Origin: Graphilbum fragrans
Taxonomy: Eukaryota; Ascomycota; Sordariomycetes; Ophiostomatales; Ophiostomataceae
Reading direction: 5' to 3'
Length of the DNA stretch: 64,000 bases
Assembly: GCA_001513895.1 (NCBI GenBank)
Contig: LLKO01000014.1
Location: 496,001-560,000, forward strand
Below the pieces are notes generated by a model. That model had not been told where the DNA came from and searched no databases. It worked only from the letters and a program-made list of their open reading frames with translations. Of the stretch, positions 23,615 through 36,869 are shown in pieces. The position numbers and the translations under genes are program-made. The number at the start of each line of letters is the position of its first letter. Within the stretch, counting starts at the first letter, position 1.

Positions 23615-25384
23615 TCACAATCTCTCGTCCGTTCCTCTCTTCTGAAGCGGGCTAGTTGCGGACCCTGGAACGGTATTCCGTAGCGAGATTTCTTAGAGCG
23701 ACGGCGGAGCACTTTTTTAATCGCCGAATCAGAAGGTATCAGGTGTGGGGCTTCCTAAAGCAGACGACCAGAGCACGGCCACGGCAAGCGGTCCTGCCCT
23801 CCATCAGAGACTTGGGTGGAGCCTCCGGCCCCAGTATATATACAATGTTTGGCACAGTATGTATGTACGTACGTACAATACTCGTCCTCGTGTTTTCGGG
23901 GCCGTTGCCGCCTTTCGTTTTGATGCATCATGCACGTCTCTGGAGATTGTGCCCTTGCAGAGCCCCCAATCCAATCTTGGACAGGTAATCAATATATCCT
24001 TCCACTTTCTCAGCCACGAGCACGAGTCCACGCTCGTAGGCGGCCGGTCTTGTGTTGGCCAATTTTGTGGGCGGATGGCAAATGGGCGGCTCTCATTTCT
24101 AGGACACAGTGTCCCATCGGCTCTTACATCTGCGACCAGCCTATATAGTACATACGACGTTGTGTTTTTATCTCAAGGGAACCGCGGCCACGCAGGCCGA
24201 GTGCTCACTAGTATGTATTTGTACATGCTCTTTGGCGCTATTGCCCATGTGCTGTGACAGTACGTACCTTGACGGGCGAGAAAAACGCAAAAAAGAAAAG
24301 ACAGAAAAAAAGTTCCAAGCCACGCTAGGCCAGAAAGGCACTTCATGCGAGTACGAAGTACTCCGTACACACCAGCCAGAGCATGCCACAAAAAGCTATG
24401 GGCAACAATTGCCCAAGCTCCAAGCCCCACTAAACATAATCCTTTTCTGCCCACTTTACTGGTTGATCCCCCTCTTTACAGGTGTTGTCGTTCTCGCTCC
24501 TTCGCTTGGACAACCACTCCGTATCCTCTTGCCTCTCTTCTTTCCATTTTTCCTCTCGCCGTTTTGTGGTACGACAAGCATGTACTGTGCTCTTCAGTTT
24601 TGCCACGGGCTATTTTCCCCAAGCAGCCTGCTCGGCTCTGTAGGAACAAAAAAAAAGGAGCATCGGTTTTTTTATTTCCCTCTCCTCCCACAAGCATTGA
24701 ATATCCCAACGAAACACAACGGGTAAACAGAGTTCCATGTTTTACTGTGACAGCGAGAGAGGGGAGCGCATTGTACTCGTTGGAAGGACAAGAGACACAG
24801 TGAGAGAGGAAGAGTTGCCGCACGGGCCACGGTTCCCCGCCTTGTCTTGGCGGGCCTTGTATTCAGTACAGAGTCGTTGTGTTCCATGTGCAGGCGTTTT
24901 CCAGATGGAGCCGAGCACGAAGTATTACGGGACTGCGACTACGACTTGGGGGAAAAAAGTATCCCGAATCTTTGCGGTCGACTACGGGGTGTCTTGTGCT
25001 TTAGCTGCTCAAGGAACAATGAAAAAAAGGCATACGCGCGTTCACTCCATCCGGGGGCCCATGAGCGAAAAGCGGCGCCCCCTGTTTCTCCTCTTGGTCC
25101 TTTTTGGGGACTTTTTAGTTTTCCCTTTTTTTTCTCGTCTTATTTTGTGGCCTTTTTCTTCCTCGTTTGTGCGTAGGAATACTATGTACATACTTACGCA
25201 GTACGGCATACATATACATGCTACTCTCCTACTCGCTCTTGACTTACATAGAGACGCCCGGGTCCTTGCTGACAAACGGACGAATCAAAAGCCAATGCGC
25301 CAGCGAACCGGCAAATAGCAACGCCGCCATGGGTTGTCAACTACGTCTGTCTGTTCACCGTACTATACATCGTAGTTACTTGTA

Positions 25385-25408
25385 CTCTGTATACGAGTAC
25401 TCCGTACA
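25385..25408. repeat. TACGAGTACTCCGTAC motif, head-to-head
   Basis: TACGAGTAC and GTACTCCGTAC overlap head to head at 25392-25407, preceded by GTACTCTGTA at 25382. This joins both variants of the dispersed motif in one site. Confidence 0.55.
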
Positions 25409-28299
25409 TTGCCAGGTCAAACAAACGCCAAAGAGGGCCTCGATGATGTCAAATGGCGAGCCAGCAACGACAAGGGGGGATCTCACCTCAACAAGTTGAA
25501 AAGCGGAGGCTGGGATCAGATTTCGGGTTGAAAGTGCCCACGACGACTTGCCTATCGCACGCACCCTATCAACCAAACTGTCTTTTTTGTCTTTTTTTTC
25601 CCGCCTTGCTCGTCTGTCTTCCATTCCCGCCCTATCCGTCAACCCATATCTGTCTGCCCAGACTTGCGTTTAGCCATCTTTTTTTAATGCCTGAAGTGCA
25701 GTACTTCGTCTGCCCGTATGGCACGCATTTCACGACAGTATCCAGCTTGCGCGCTTTGCATCGCCATAGGCGCTTTCCAGGCGGAGTGGCTTCCCTCCGT
25801 AGGCACCTCCGAAAAGAAAACCCCAAAGTCGAGGACCAGCCTCCAATGCGACCAGCAATCCCGGTCACAGAGCCCTTTTTGCCCTCTCTTTTCTTCTTCT
25901 TTCGCTTACCTTTTTCTTATTTTTTTGGGCCACCCCTTTTTGTTTTCGTGTCTTTTTTCCCCTTTGGCTGCTCGTCCTGCTGCGGAAGACCAACCCTGTT
26001 TGCCTACCGACACAGGGATCTACGAGTACGAGCAAGGGTCTGTGTTTCAAGAAACAAAAGTGGCGGCCTGGCCCTTCTGGACAGACAACATAGCCCATCT
26101 GCATATGTCTGCGGGTGTCCGAGTACGACATGTCCAACCGCAGTACATGGGAGTGTATGTATGCATGTACTCGTATACTCATACACTTACGTAGGTAGCC
26201 GTACACGTCGTAGTCGTGGCCCTAGACACTGCCGTACGATACCGCAACGCTGCAACGGCCATGGCAGCGGTGCCGACAACGTGTTCATATTCAGGCAGGC
26301 ATTGTCGGTATACGAGTACGATGGTCTCTCACCGTCGCTGACCGTGGGCTCAGCTTGTTTCTGGGCGCCTCCTCCCTCTCCACCGAGTTCCGGGTGGCAT
26401 TGTGGCCCGGTATGAGTACGTCGTAGGCCGAGTGTGGTTGTCGGTCTCTGTCTGCTTCTGTCTGTTTCTGTCCAACCTTTTCGGCTGTCTCCTGGCTCCT
26501 CTCTGGCCGTCTTTCTCCTAGGGCCGCATTGGCTTGCCGCATTGGCTCTCTCCACGGCTCCTGGTGGGCTCCACGGTACGGGCTCCGGCTGGCTCGTCGT
26601 TAGACGCTAGATGTCAGAGAGCCACTTTGCTAGGCAGTGCCAGAGGCCGGCGGCGAGCGGCGACCAGCACCAGGATGGATGCCATGTTACGAGGGCTCGC
26701 AGTCGTACAGTAGTATGTGAGGTGCAGTTACGTCGTACATACGGAATATATGGAGAATCTCTGTAAGTGCAATGGTGGAAGAAGGGGGCTGACTGCGACC
26801 TATGAGTATATGCCCCATAGACACACGAGTATTCAGCAAGGAAAGCTTCCGTCCTCGTATGGCATTATCGGCCTGCATTGCGTTCTCCGGTCCGGCGAAT
26901 ACTTTGCCTCGACGCCATTGTGGCTAACTGGGCGGCCAGACGCTGCTGCATATGTATGTACTACGAGTACGGGGCCCCTTCCAGAGCTCGCAGTAGCGTC
27001 CCACATGGCGCCTCGTTGGCTGCTACCAGCCTGTCGACAGATAGCTGTAGTGGCTGGAACAGGCGCTGGGGGGTCTGTGGCCATAGGCGTGCTACGGCGT
27101 CGTTCGACGTACGAGTAGTGACTGCGTCCTGAGCGCTGCTGCCAGCGGATTGAGCGAGTGGGCCTCCTTGGCTAAGGGATGTACCGCGCATACGCGAATT
27201 GGCGCTAGGCGGTACATAATGTACGAAGTACCCTCTGATAGCAAGCACCGCAAGCCGCCCGTGGCCGCCAAAAAGAAAAGGCGAGGCAAAGCAAGGGGTG
27301 TGTTGCGGAGCTGCCCGCTGTAGTGCAGTAGTTGTAGGGAGGATGTGCATGCGCACAAAGGATACTCGTATCTGCATCAAGCAAGTACTCGTAGCCCCCC
27401 CCCGGCCACCTTTGGACCCTTGTCCCCCATTTGTGGGCGGCGTTACGGAGCATGTACATAGAATGTCTTGCCGCCTCGCTGTCTGTCTCTCTGCTGCCTT
27501 TGCTGCCTGCGTGTGACCAGCTCGGTCGCTCTTGCCCTTCGACAGCGACACTCGGTACGGTCTCTGCTGCTCACGGCGGCTGCGCTCTGCCTACTTCAGA
27601 TGTTTAGCCGTTGTTCCTTCCCTCCAGGCTTGACAACGTTTGCCTTCCCCTCTCACCAGTGCTTCCCCCGTTTGCCTTGGTTTGCGCACTCCTTCGCAGA
27701 AGATGCAACCGCACACACGTACTTTGTACTGCGTACTTTGGCTGTCAGAAAGCTCAGACCTGCTTGCCGTCGGGTCCTCCCCCAGCCCATCCGCCCGTCT
27801 GCGAGGCCAAGACCAGAGAAAGAAATAAAACATTAATGAAATATAAACAGTAAAAAGGTAGATCAGAGAGAAGAGAGGCGCGGAAAGAGGGAAAACAGGG
27901 AGACCACAGCTACCCCTCTGTTTTGTATATGTACAAAAGTACACAGGCCGTCGTCCCGTTGCCGTACAATGTACATGTACCTTTGTAGCTTCCCCTAACT
28001 ACTGTCCATACTAAGCCCGCACTACTTCGTAAGATGCCTTCGCACCTTCTCTCTCGCTGGTCGCCTCATACTTGCGCTTCTGTTTCGGCAGGCCGTTCTG
28101 ACTGGCCTTTTGGTGTCCTCTGTCTCTTGCTCGATCACAGGCATTCGCGGCAGAAGACACATCCAGCCGCCATAACGGACAAAGCGACCAGGTTGTCAGC
28201 AGCAGGCAGCAGACAACAGCAACCATAGCCACAACCGTTGCATAGCCATAGCCATAGCACCGGCTGCACCAGCTCCTCGGCCCCGCCTGCCAAACCAAC

Positions 28300-29328
28300 A
28301 ACCCATTCTCGCTACCTTTCTCCTCTCACCAAGAGCTACAACCTTAATAATTGCTTCGTTCCACTTCCCTCCCTCCCTGTCTGTCTTTTTTACCCCCAAA
28401 CACGCCACGCACTGGTACCAACGCTGCAATAGGTCCTACCACCAGCAAACACCAACCGTCCACCCAATCCTGGCCTCAGTCCTCGGCCTGCACCCGCACA
28501 GAGAAGCTCAGATCCCAGCTGTGCGCTTCGTGGCTCTTATCGTTTCGGCTCTTCTTCCGCCTGCTCCTCTGGTCCTGCTCCTTTGTCCATTCCCTGGCCT
28601 ATTCTACGAGTACTCCCATATCTCCCGCAAGCTCAGCCCGTCTTTCTGCCAACCTTGCTGCTCTCTCCCTCTCCTTCTCATCTCTCTCCCTCTCTCGGTG
28701 TCTCTTTTTCCCTTTTTCTTCTTCAAGTCATCTTTCTCTTCTCCGTTGTCTATTCTCGTCTCTCTCTCTTACTCTCTCTCTCTCCCCCTCTATTTCTCTC
28801 TCTCCCTCCCTCTCCCTCACTCCCTCGACTTCTTTCCCCCACTCTTGCTTCTTCTTTATCTGCTCAATTCTGCAGCATTGCACGCCCTCCCGCTGTGTCG
28901 ACTCCCATTCTACATCCTTAGCCATAGGACACTAGGCAACTAGCAACGATTATCTCTTGTCTATCTTCTACTTCTTCCATATCCGACGACGGCCTCGAAC
29001 CTCTTCCAGCGCACTAGGTCGACTTCCCCCTCCACTAAAGTTCTTCTCTATCCCCCTCTCCACATATTCAGTCTTGCCTCCCATCTTCTATCAGCCATCT
29101 GCTGGCGCCTTGTTCTTTGCCCTCACTCTTTCCGAACAGCAGTTCCCTCCTCACTCGCCAGTCCGATACTGCTTGCGCCTCTACCCACAAACCAAACGAC
29201 AATCACCACTACGGCCACGGCCACGACGACAGCGGTGACGGCACTGCCTTGTCAGCATATCGCGGCCTCTTTGTCCTCCAACTCGACTCTCTGCCCTCTC
29301 TAGGCGATCGCTCCCCCCCTCTGACACG
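28300..29328 (+). promoter_or_regulatory. Very long pyrimidine-rich leader of ras2
   Basis: From about 28350 to the ATG at 29329 the + strand is dominated by C and T, most extremely at 28630-28870 (runs of CTCTCTC and TCTCCCTC). This is the expected signature of a fungal promoter/5' leader, here close to 1 kb long. It contains several short upstream ATGs (for example 29329 is preceded by out-of-frame frames at 28583 and 28957), so translational control is possible. Confidence 0.45.
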
Positions 29329-30494
29329 ATGGCGAATAAAATGCAGCTGTACAAGCTGGTGGTACTAGGAGACGGCGGTGTGGGTAAAACGGCATTGACA
29401 ATTCAGTTATGTTTGCAACACTTCGTCGAGACTGTAAGTTTTATTTGATATCACAGCGCCTTTTCCTGCCCTCCAATCTGCCTCTGTTCCCCTAGCTCTC
29501 CATCTCTCTCTACGGACACCTACTGCACCATCTGTATCACTTTTGTCGCTTCCTGTCGCTTCCCAGACCTCGCAGCACTGTGCTCCCCCTATCTACGCTA
29601 TTCGTGCCATTTGGCTCCCCTCCATGTTCCTGTCGGTCCAATTGCGCCCGCAAATATGCGCTTGAGCCGCTCCTTGTGCTCTTACGGTTTATTCGTGCCC
29701 ATCATTTGGCTTGTGCTGCGTCAGACTGTTGCTCGTGTGCCCGCGTCGTTCTGTGTTGCATATCCCTCTCGAGCGTGCAAGGCAGCCTTGATTTCCCTCC
29801 TCTCACCCCTCACCTCTCGCGGGATGTGTTTTCCAACCATAGGCATCATTGTTCTGTGCCACCAAAAGGCTAACGAGGGTTTGCCGCTCTTCTCTAGTAC
29901 GATCCAACGATCGAAGACTCGTATCGGAAGCAAGTGGTGATTGACGGCCAGGCGTGCATGCTCGAAGTCCTGGACACTGCCGGCCAAGAGGAGTACACAG
30001 CTTTGCGCGACCAGTGGATCCGGGACGGCGAGGGGTTTGTGCTTGTCTACAGCATCTCATCGCGGTCGTCCTTTTCCCGCATCAAGCGTTTCCAGAACCA
30101 GATCATCCGGGTCAAGGAGTCTGTCGCCTCTTCACCACCTTACCCCGGCTCGCCGCTGGCTGCTGCGTCTTCCCAGGCGCCAGTCCCTATCATGTTGGTC
30201 GGCAACAAGAGCGATCGTGTGACGGAGCGCGAAGTGTCCACCCAGGAGGGCCATGCTCTCGCTCGCGAGCTGGGCTGCGAATTTGTCGAGGCCTCGGCCA
30301 AGAACTGCATCAATGTGGAAAAGGCATTCTACGATGTTGTTCGCATCCTGCGCCGCCAGCGCCAACAGGCTTCACGCCCTGTTCCCCCGAGCAGCGGCAG
30401 CCGCCGTCCTCAAGGCAGCGAAAGCAGCTCGCGGCGGACAGACTCCGAGCGTTACCGGAGAAGCAAGAGTGGCAGCCGCTGTGTCATTTTATAA
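29329..30494 (+). CDS. ras2: Ras-family GTPase, Ras-2 type
   Basis: Two exons, 29329..29433 and 29898..30494, 233 residues. It is a membrane-bound GTP switch of the fungal Ras-2 class, which acts in hyphal growth and MAPK signalling. G1 is GDGGVGKT at 14-21 (G16/G17 correspond to human G12/G13). The effector region YDPTIEDSYRKQ starts exon 2, followed by DTAGQEEYTALRDQW, GNKSD and EASAKN. A Ser/Pro/Ala insert (about 102-116, ASSPPYPGSPLAA) before the NKSD strand is characteristic of Ras-2 orthologues. The hypervariable tail is Arg/Ser-rich and ends CVIL, a CaaX box whose terminal Leu favours geranylgeranylation. The single intron is 464 nt, far longer than the others here, and is phase 0 after HFVET. 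Confidence 0.95.
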
Positions 30495-32613
30495 TTAAAT
30501 GCACGGAAGGTTGCGACATTCGGCGCTGGAGGGCTGTGTCTGTTTGCCGCATCTGCTACGCTCGCGCATTTTCCCCACGGATTCGCCGGTGTTGTGCGTC
30601 CAGTCTTGGCACCGGCCACTTCTTTTCCCATCCCTTCAACCCAGGATATGCCATGCCAGCCATGGCATCATCTCTGCTTCTATCGATCTGTGACCGATAG
30701 CCTACGCCTCCAGCTTTCGGGTTAACGTCATTCCCCCCGAAGATTCATGTCTTTTTTCTTCTTTTTTTCCACTCACACGTGCTCTATTTCATTCTTCACA
30801 CAAAATTAAGAGAACAAACCTTGCCACGACTTGACGACATCTCACGATTGTTCCTCGTTTCACAACGAGATCCGGTTTCAACCAAACTACTTCCGCTTAA
30901 GGTCTGTCGACAAGGGATATCAACTGCGACTGGTTTTCCATTACGTTCGCCTATCTGCCTCCTCTTTTCTTTCTATTGATTTCTTGCACGACAACTCTTT
31001 CCAACTTGTCATGGCACAACCAACTGTTTGTCCCCATGACATCATTTTTTTGGCTGCCACGGCTATCACGAACGACTTTTGCCCACAATATATGCAACTC
31101 ATAGCAAATGCGGGCTACCACTCCTTTGCTCTCTCAACACCGACTATCACCCTTTCCTCCTCCCCTCCCCCTCTCCCAGCACTTAGAGCAGACAGCACTG
31201 GGTGCTCTCTACCATTGCAGAGGCGCTCTGGTGCTGGGTTCCAAAAGTTGAAAGAATGCCGACAAAAAAATTCTCGAAAACCGCAACCACCAATAAATCT
31301 GGCATAAGCATCACGATGGCGCAAGGTTATTAGATGTTATCCCATCTTCTTACCTCGTTTTTTTTGTTTTTTTGTTTTTATATTTTCGAATCTTGGCAAT
31401 CCCGCCACGGCTCGTCAAACCCCCCAATTATATAGGAAAGAAGGTAGTATTCGCAGCTTGTTGAACGACAGAGCTAGCTGGAGTTTTGGAGTCTGGTTTT
31501 GACCTAGTCTTCGCTTCCTTTATTTGTTTTTGCTATCTCTGTCTGAGATGCGACAGCCCGAGATAGGGCTGCGTCTGTCTTCCATAAAAATATCTATACT
31601 TTTCTTTTCCCCTACGCACCGACACACTTTCAACCGCTTTGTTGTTTTGCTTCGAGATTCCTCACCCGTGTTTTGTTGTGCAGCGTGTTTACGAGACGAA
31701 ATTGCATGGAACCAAGAGCCGCTGATTGGCCACTGCTCATTTGTTGTTTTTCTGGTGTTTTTGTTTTGCTTGTTTTGTTTCTTCCGCCTTATTTCGCCCC
31801 GTTGCGGGTTTTTCTATTTCCACACCATACTATGGCTGGCTGAGCTGTCTGTGTGGATGTGGGTGACTTGATCCTAGGGCAGTTCGTTTTGGTGACGTAT
31901 GTGACATATGCAGTGGTGTTTTGTTGTAAGCTCAAAAATAGGAAGAACAGGTATTGCTACGTCTCGAGACAAAGTATGGGTTGTTTACAAGATGGCACGT
32001 GTATGCAGATAGCACTTAGACTAGGGAAGCAAGGAATGGCCTGGTGATTTAGAGAGAATTGAAGCAGCTTCGTCAAGGGCTTGACACGACATGTAAACTC
32101 ATTGAAGTCTAGCTAAGAATGGATAGAAATCAGTTGTACTCTGTACTCTGTACTCTGTACTCTGTACTCTGTAGTTGCTGTGGCTGGTGACTATAGCGGA
32201 ACTGGCAGCTGTGTCTGGATTCAGGCACGGGGAAGGAGCCACGCAGGTGGTGGTGTGCTCCGCAGCGATTGGCCACCCCTAAAAATTCGTGGTGCTGACG
32301 TCAAAATGCCTTTCTCTCCTCTTTTGCGGGCTGGAAAAGGTCTTCACAGAGGCCAATTGACGGCAGCACCAGGGCATTGGTTGTCTGGATCAGGATTCGG
32401 GGGCTTGTTTCTTCCTTGGTGCCTATCTTGACTGTTCTCTTTGTTCTTTGTGTGGTGGACGGCGGGCACCTTTCGACGGCGTGTGCTTTCGCTTGGATCC
32501 TTTCTTCTTGTTCTTTTACTTCCACTTATTTACCCCAAGCGTGTAGTTATTTTACTAGCTGCACTGCAAAGTAAAACCTTTCTTAGCTGCTCGCAGGTGG
32601 CTCCCACGGCCTC
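30495..32613. other. Intergenic: ras2 3' flank to membrane-protein promoter
   Basis: No gene recognised. The T-rich stretches at 31350-31390 and 31740-31800 are low complexity. A heptamer array lies at 32135-32172, about 450 bp before the next start codon. Confidence 0.5.
32135..32172. repeat. (GTACTCT)5 heptamer tandem array
   Basis: Five exact head-to-tail copies of GTACTCT on the + strand, ending in GTAGTTG. The unit contains GTACTC, the half-site of the dispersed motif. It lies about 440 bp upstream of the membrane-protein ATG. Confidence 0.9.
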
Positions 32614-34175
32614 ATGAACCGACCACCGGACAATGGCCAGGCGCCAAGCCGCCGGCGCCGTGCGAGTGCCCCGAGTGCATCAAGATCCATTCCGTTCTTG
32701 AACCCGACGGCGCGGTATGTGCCTCTGGAGCCGCCGCCGGGGTATTCTGGTATTGGTAGTACCGGAAGGGCCAATGGTGGTGTCGGTGCTGCTGGAGTGG
32801 GTGACGGCGGAGAGACAGTCCCTACTCGTACGGCCGCTCCGACAGAGTCCTCCACGGACATCGCGGATAGCACGGCCGCCGAAGACGAAGCAGGAGAGAA
32901 AGGGCCCAGCCCGGGAGATGGGGTGTACCATATCTGGCGCAGCCGTGACAACCGAAAGGGGCGGCACGCGGTGGTGCTGACGCGGGACTTTCTGGAACGG
33001 CAGAGCCGGACGGCCGTCGCTCGCCAGCGGGAGTCTGGGGCGGCGGGTTTGTCGTTGTCCGGGTCTTCGCCTTCGTCTTCTGCTACGGCGTTGGCGGCGG
33101 CCACCAACTCGGTCGCCGCCATCCGGCATGGCCTCTACAGAATGGCCGTCCGCGCGCCGGTGTGGGACGTCTCGTACGACGTGGCGGTGCTCTTCACGCT
33201 GGGATCGGTGGTCTGGGTGGCCAACTCGTTCTACGCGTGGCTGCCGCTGCAAGTGCCGCCGGACCGCCTCTCAGCAGCGTTCAGCCGGCAGGCAGCCACG
33301 GGCGGCGGTGTGACGGCGCTGGTGGGTGCCACCGTGTTTGAGGTCGGCGCCGTGCTGGGGCTGCTGGAAGCGATCAACGTGCACCGCGAGGCATGTTTCG
33401 GGTGGGCGCTGGAGGAGGCACTGGGCGGAGGAGGGCTGCATCTCCGGCGCGACACGTCTCGCCAGTGCCGCCACCACCACGCGCGAAGATGGGGTGCAGG
33501 TGCAGGTGCAGATGCAGGTGGGAGAGAGGGTGGAGGGAACGATGATGGGAATGGCAAAGGGGGCGGCGGCGGCGAGAGCAAGAGGCAGGAGTGGGTGTGG
33601 TGGCCGTCGTGGCATGACCTGCGGACGCAGCATGTGCGCGAGATCGGGTTCTGGGCATGCGCGGCGCAGCTGGTCGGGGCCACCATTTTCTGGGTGGCCG
33701 GGTTCACGGGCCTGCCGCCGATCTACAACGGCCTGTCGCGGGCAGCAGCCAACGGAGTGTTCTGGCTGCCGCAGGTGGTCGGCGGCACGGGCTTCGTGGT
33801 CTCGAGCCTGCTGCTCGTGGTGGAAACACAGGACCGGTGGTACCTGCCGGCACCCGGGCTGCTGGGGTGGCACATTGGGATGTGGAATCTGGTCGGCGCC
33901 GTTGGGTTCACGCTGTGCGGTGCGTTTGGGTTCGCGGTGGCCTCGCCGGACGGCAATATGGCCTACGCGTCGACGCTGTCGACGTTTATTGGATCTTGGG
34001 CCTTCTTGGTGAGTGTGTTGGTGGCGTTTTCTTCTTTGGTTGTGCTTCTATTCGTTTTCTAACACTCGGACAGATCGGCAGTGTGGTCCAGTGGTACGAG
34101 AGCCTGGACAAGTATCCTGTGTCTATTCGGACAGCGACATCGATATCTGGCGGGAAGGGGGATGTGGCGGAGTGA
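32614..34175 (+). CDS. Fungal integral membrane protein, about six helices
   Basis: Two exons, 32614..34008 and 34074..34175, 498 residues; the 65-nt intron has a TTCTAAC-like branch site. Residues 1 to about 165 are Pro/Ser/Gly/Ala-rich and probably disordered, with a conserved-looking patch DGVYHIWRSRDNRKGRHAVVL. About six transmembrane helices follow: ALFTLGSVVWVANSFYAW-like, VTALVGATVFEVGAVLGLLEA, GFWACAAQLVGATIFWVAG, FWLPQVVGGTGFVVSSLLL, GMWNLVGAVGFTLCGAFGFAV, and one split by the intron (TFIGSWAFL|IGSVVQWYESLDKYPV). A Gly/Arg/Asp-rich insert sits between helices 2 and 3. The C-terminal QWYESLDKYPV is typical of an uncharacterised family usually annotated only as integral membrane protein. 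The function and compartment are unknown; there is no signal peptide. Confidence 0.8.
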
Positions 34176-34348
34176 CGTCTGCGGCAGCACTGGCGGAGAG
34201 CATTTAGTATTCTGTGGTCTCTAGGGCTTGGTGCGTACGAAAAAGTGCCTGTTTGGGGCATTGGGGCATTGCATCGACATGTAATTGTATGGGTATGTTG
34301 CATCTGGAGCATGTTAAATTGGCATTGTTGGAATATAGATCTGGCATG

Positions 34349-34405
34349 GCATTGGACATAGCATTGGACATAGCATTGACATAGCATTGACAAAGCATTG
34401 ACATA
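34349..34405. repeat. 11-12-bp tandem repeat (GCATTGGACATA)
   Basis: Five copies, two of 12 bp (GCATTGGACATA) and three of 11 bp (GCATTGACATA or GCATTGACAAA), 175 bp after the membrane-protein stop codon. It probably lies in that gene's 3' flank. Confidence 0.8.
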
Positions 34406-36869
34406 TTTAATAGCAGATCATAAAAACGATGACACTTTGCGGGCTGCCATGTTATTTATGTATTTCGGGTCGTTCGTTGAATAATTACTTGGAATAAAAG
34501 CATCATGTTTTCTCACATAAATAGAGAAAACCAACAACAAGATATGTTACCACGGAGCCTGCTCTTTGTGTTTGCGAACCAATCGCATCCGGAAATCGAA
34601 TATTTTAAAGAGGCCCTTCCCCAACCAAACTATAGAATACCATAAATTGCCACCCCTGATATTTCCCTACCCGGCAGGACCACGGTGCATGCAAACCATG
34701 GTACTGATTCCTCGTACCTGCATACTCGTTTCAAATCCAACTGGGACAGGGTCTTGACACTTGCAGCAAACAGCAGGGCAGCTACCGATAGCACATGTGA
34801 ATGCAGTGAAAGGGAAAGGCCCCATGGCTGTCATTGTTCTGTGCGGCCACATCTTGTAGAGCCTTTTCTCATTCGTATGTCCTGCTTCATCTTTTCTATG
34901 CGACTACGAGTAACTGCTCCAACTGCTCGAAAGCATTCAACTGCCCGTACAAGTACACAGAGACAGCACCTCCACAGAACAACTCATACTGGGGCTGGAA
35001 CACGGAATAACACGACGAGGGCAGAGTGCTACTGCTACAGCTCCTACGACCGTTACGACACAGCGAACGTGGCTACACGGGCTGCATCGCCTTGACCGGG
35101 GACTCTACGACATAATAGGAGCATAACAGCTCAGACATATTTGGCCGTGCAACCACATACGAGAAAGAGTAAGGCTGCCACCCCGTTTTTAGCAAGGTGC
35201 TTGTTTGTGATTTCGGTGAGCTATGACAGGACGTAGTTGCAGAGTATAGCTGCGTGGGAGAGGATGGGGGGAAGGGGGAATTGAGAGAGAAGGCCAAAAT
35301 AGACGAGGCGAAAGCCCGGGTGAACCATAGATGCAAGAGGACGGAACGAAAGACGTAGGTGCCAGGAGAGAGCCAGCGAGGGCCAAACCACACCCCAGAA
35401 GGCGAACACTATCGGACACACTACTCCGGGCTCTGCTCCGGAAACACCTGTGATGGAGCTCGCATATGCCTGGGACAGACTTCTCAGATGCGCCAGTCGG
35501 TTTGTTATCACACACCGGCGTAAATACTCGTACTCTGCCACCTCACCCGCATACAACTACTCCGTACACGAACCCGCGCTTGATAAAATAGTGACCAGCT
35601 ACAGGCCCAGCTTGACCGGTCTCGGGCCAGTTCCCCCATAGCCCCTTTCACATATTGTTGCCCGTCTGGGTGTTAGAGTCGGGCTAAGACGAGCCAAAAG
35701 TCGAACCAGAGGCGAATAAAACCGAGCAGCCAGTTTTCTGGTCGCTCCCCCACTTGGGCGCAACGCAAAACCAACCAAACGGGCCGCACCCGGAACGGTC
35801 GAGCGAACGACGCAAGGGAGAGGAAAGCGTTTAGGCGGTGCTCCTAGTTCTCGTAGTGCGAGTCTGTTCTTTCTGGGCCGTTTGGCGGGTGGGAAACAGG
35901 GCAAGTTTATGACGGCATCACGAAGCGTGAAATATCGGGAGTCGGTGCGACTGCATACAACCACCTATACTTCCGCACAAGTACGCAAATCTATGCTTAC
36001 TGGCATATATCGAGCTCCTCCCGAGCTTATGCGAGGTCCTTTTTGGCCTCGCAGCCTTCCCAGAGGCGAAGTAACGTTGGATGCTCACCGACAGGAATCA
36101 TGCAGTAGTCGGATCTCCCTTGCTTGCTCGGCTAGCGAGGAAAACCTGGAGATGCTTCCGCACGGAGTCGAGGCAGCCAAAGCAGGAATCGGCGCGGAGA
36201 GACAGGAGAAGTTAGCAGGCCTACTCCTACAATGTGGCCGGAGCCGCGTCATACGTCTCTCGTCCCGGATCTCAGCCACCGCTTGCGTCTCGTAGCTCAG
36301 AGACGGCCCTTTGTACTACTGCAAGGCGGGCGAAGACAGCTACTGCACGGTGCTGGAAAAAGGGGGAAAACAAGCGAAAGAGGCAGTAGAAGACTATTGT
36401 GGCGTTCGGTGATTCCAATCCGGCCCCAAATGTGAGAGGACGACGGACATAGGCTGGCACAAAGAACTCCGTAGTCGTACATGTCGATATCACAATGGGA
36501 ACAATCACCTTGACCCACACACATGGACGAGCATGACTTTGTGCCGCATCCTGGGAGTCCCGCGTCATACTCAGAGGGGCAAAGAGGTGTCAGAGAGACG
36601 GCGTCGTGCTGTCGCACAGGAGCAACGAAGGCGTATTTCACTCCGGCCTCGCGTAGAGTACGAGTATTGAGCACTCGAGATTATGCCCCTCCTCGGTTCC
36701 CAACGATGCTGTCGCCTCCGTGTGGCGTAGGAGCACAGATGGAACCGAGAGACAAACTTGTTCCCCTTTCCTGGTCTCCTGCTCCTGCCAAAGCTGCGTT
36801 GGGCCTGTGACACGAGGCCGCAACCCGCTCCAACAGCGACTGTGATGTGCTGCCTATTGATCGTACTGT

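Larger units (their letters stand above)
18999..28299. other. Large gene-free block
   Basis: About 9.3 kb in which I recognise no gene on either strand. Open frames are up to 320 codons but are low-complexity (Cys/Phe/Ser-rich translations of CT tracts) and show no conserved motif. It contains simple repeats at 21432-21475 and 23541-23614, a GTACGTAC-type palindromic run at 23861-23880, and TACGAGTA-type motifs at 24350-24368, 25392-25407, 26021-26032, 26311-26320 and 26962-26971. The first few hundred bases are the opy2 3' flank. Confidence 0.5.

Noticed and set aside
25453..26415. A 320-codon open frame in the large gene-free block
   Set aside because: The translation is Phe/Ser/Cys/Pro-rich low complexity from CT tracts, the apparent start is TTG or ATG without context, and no domain is visible.
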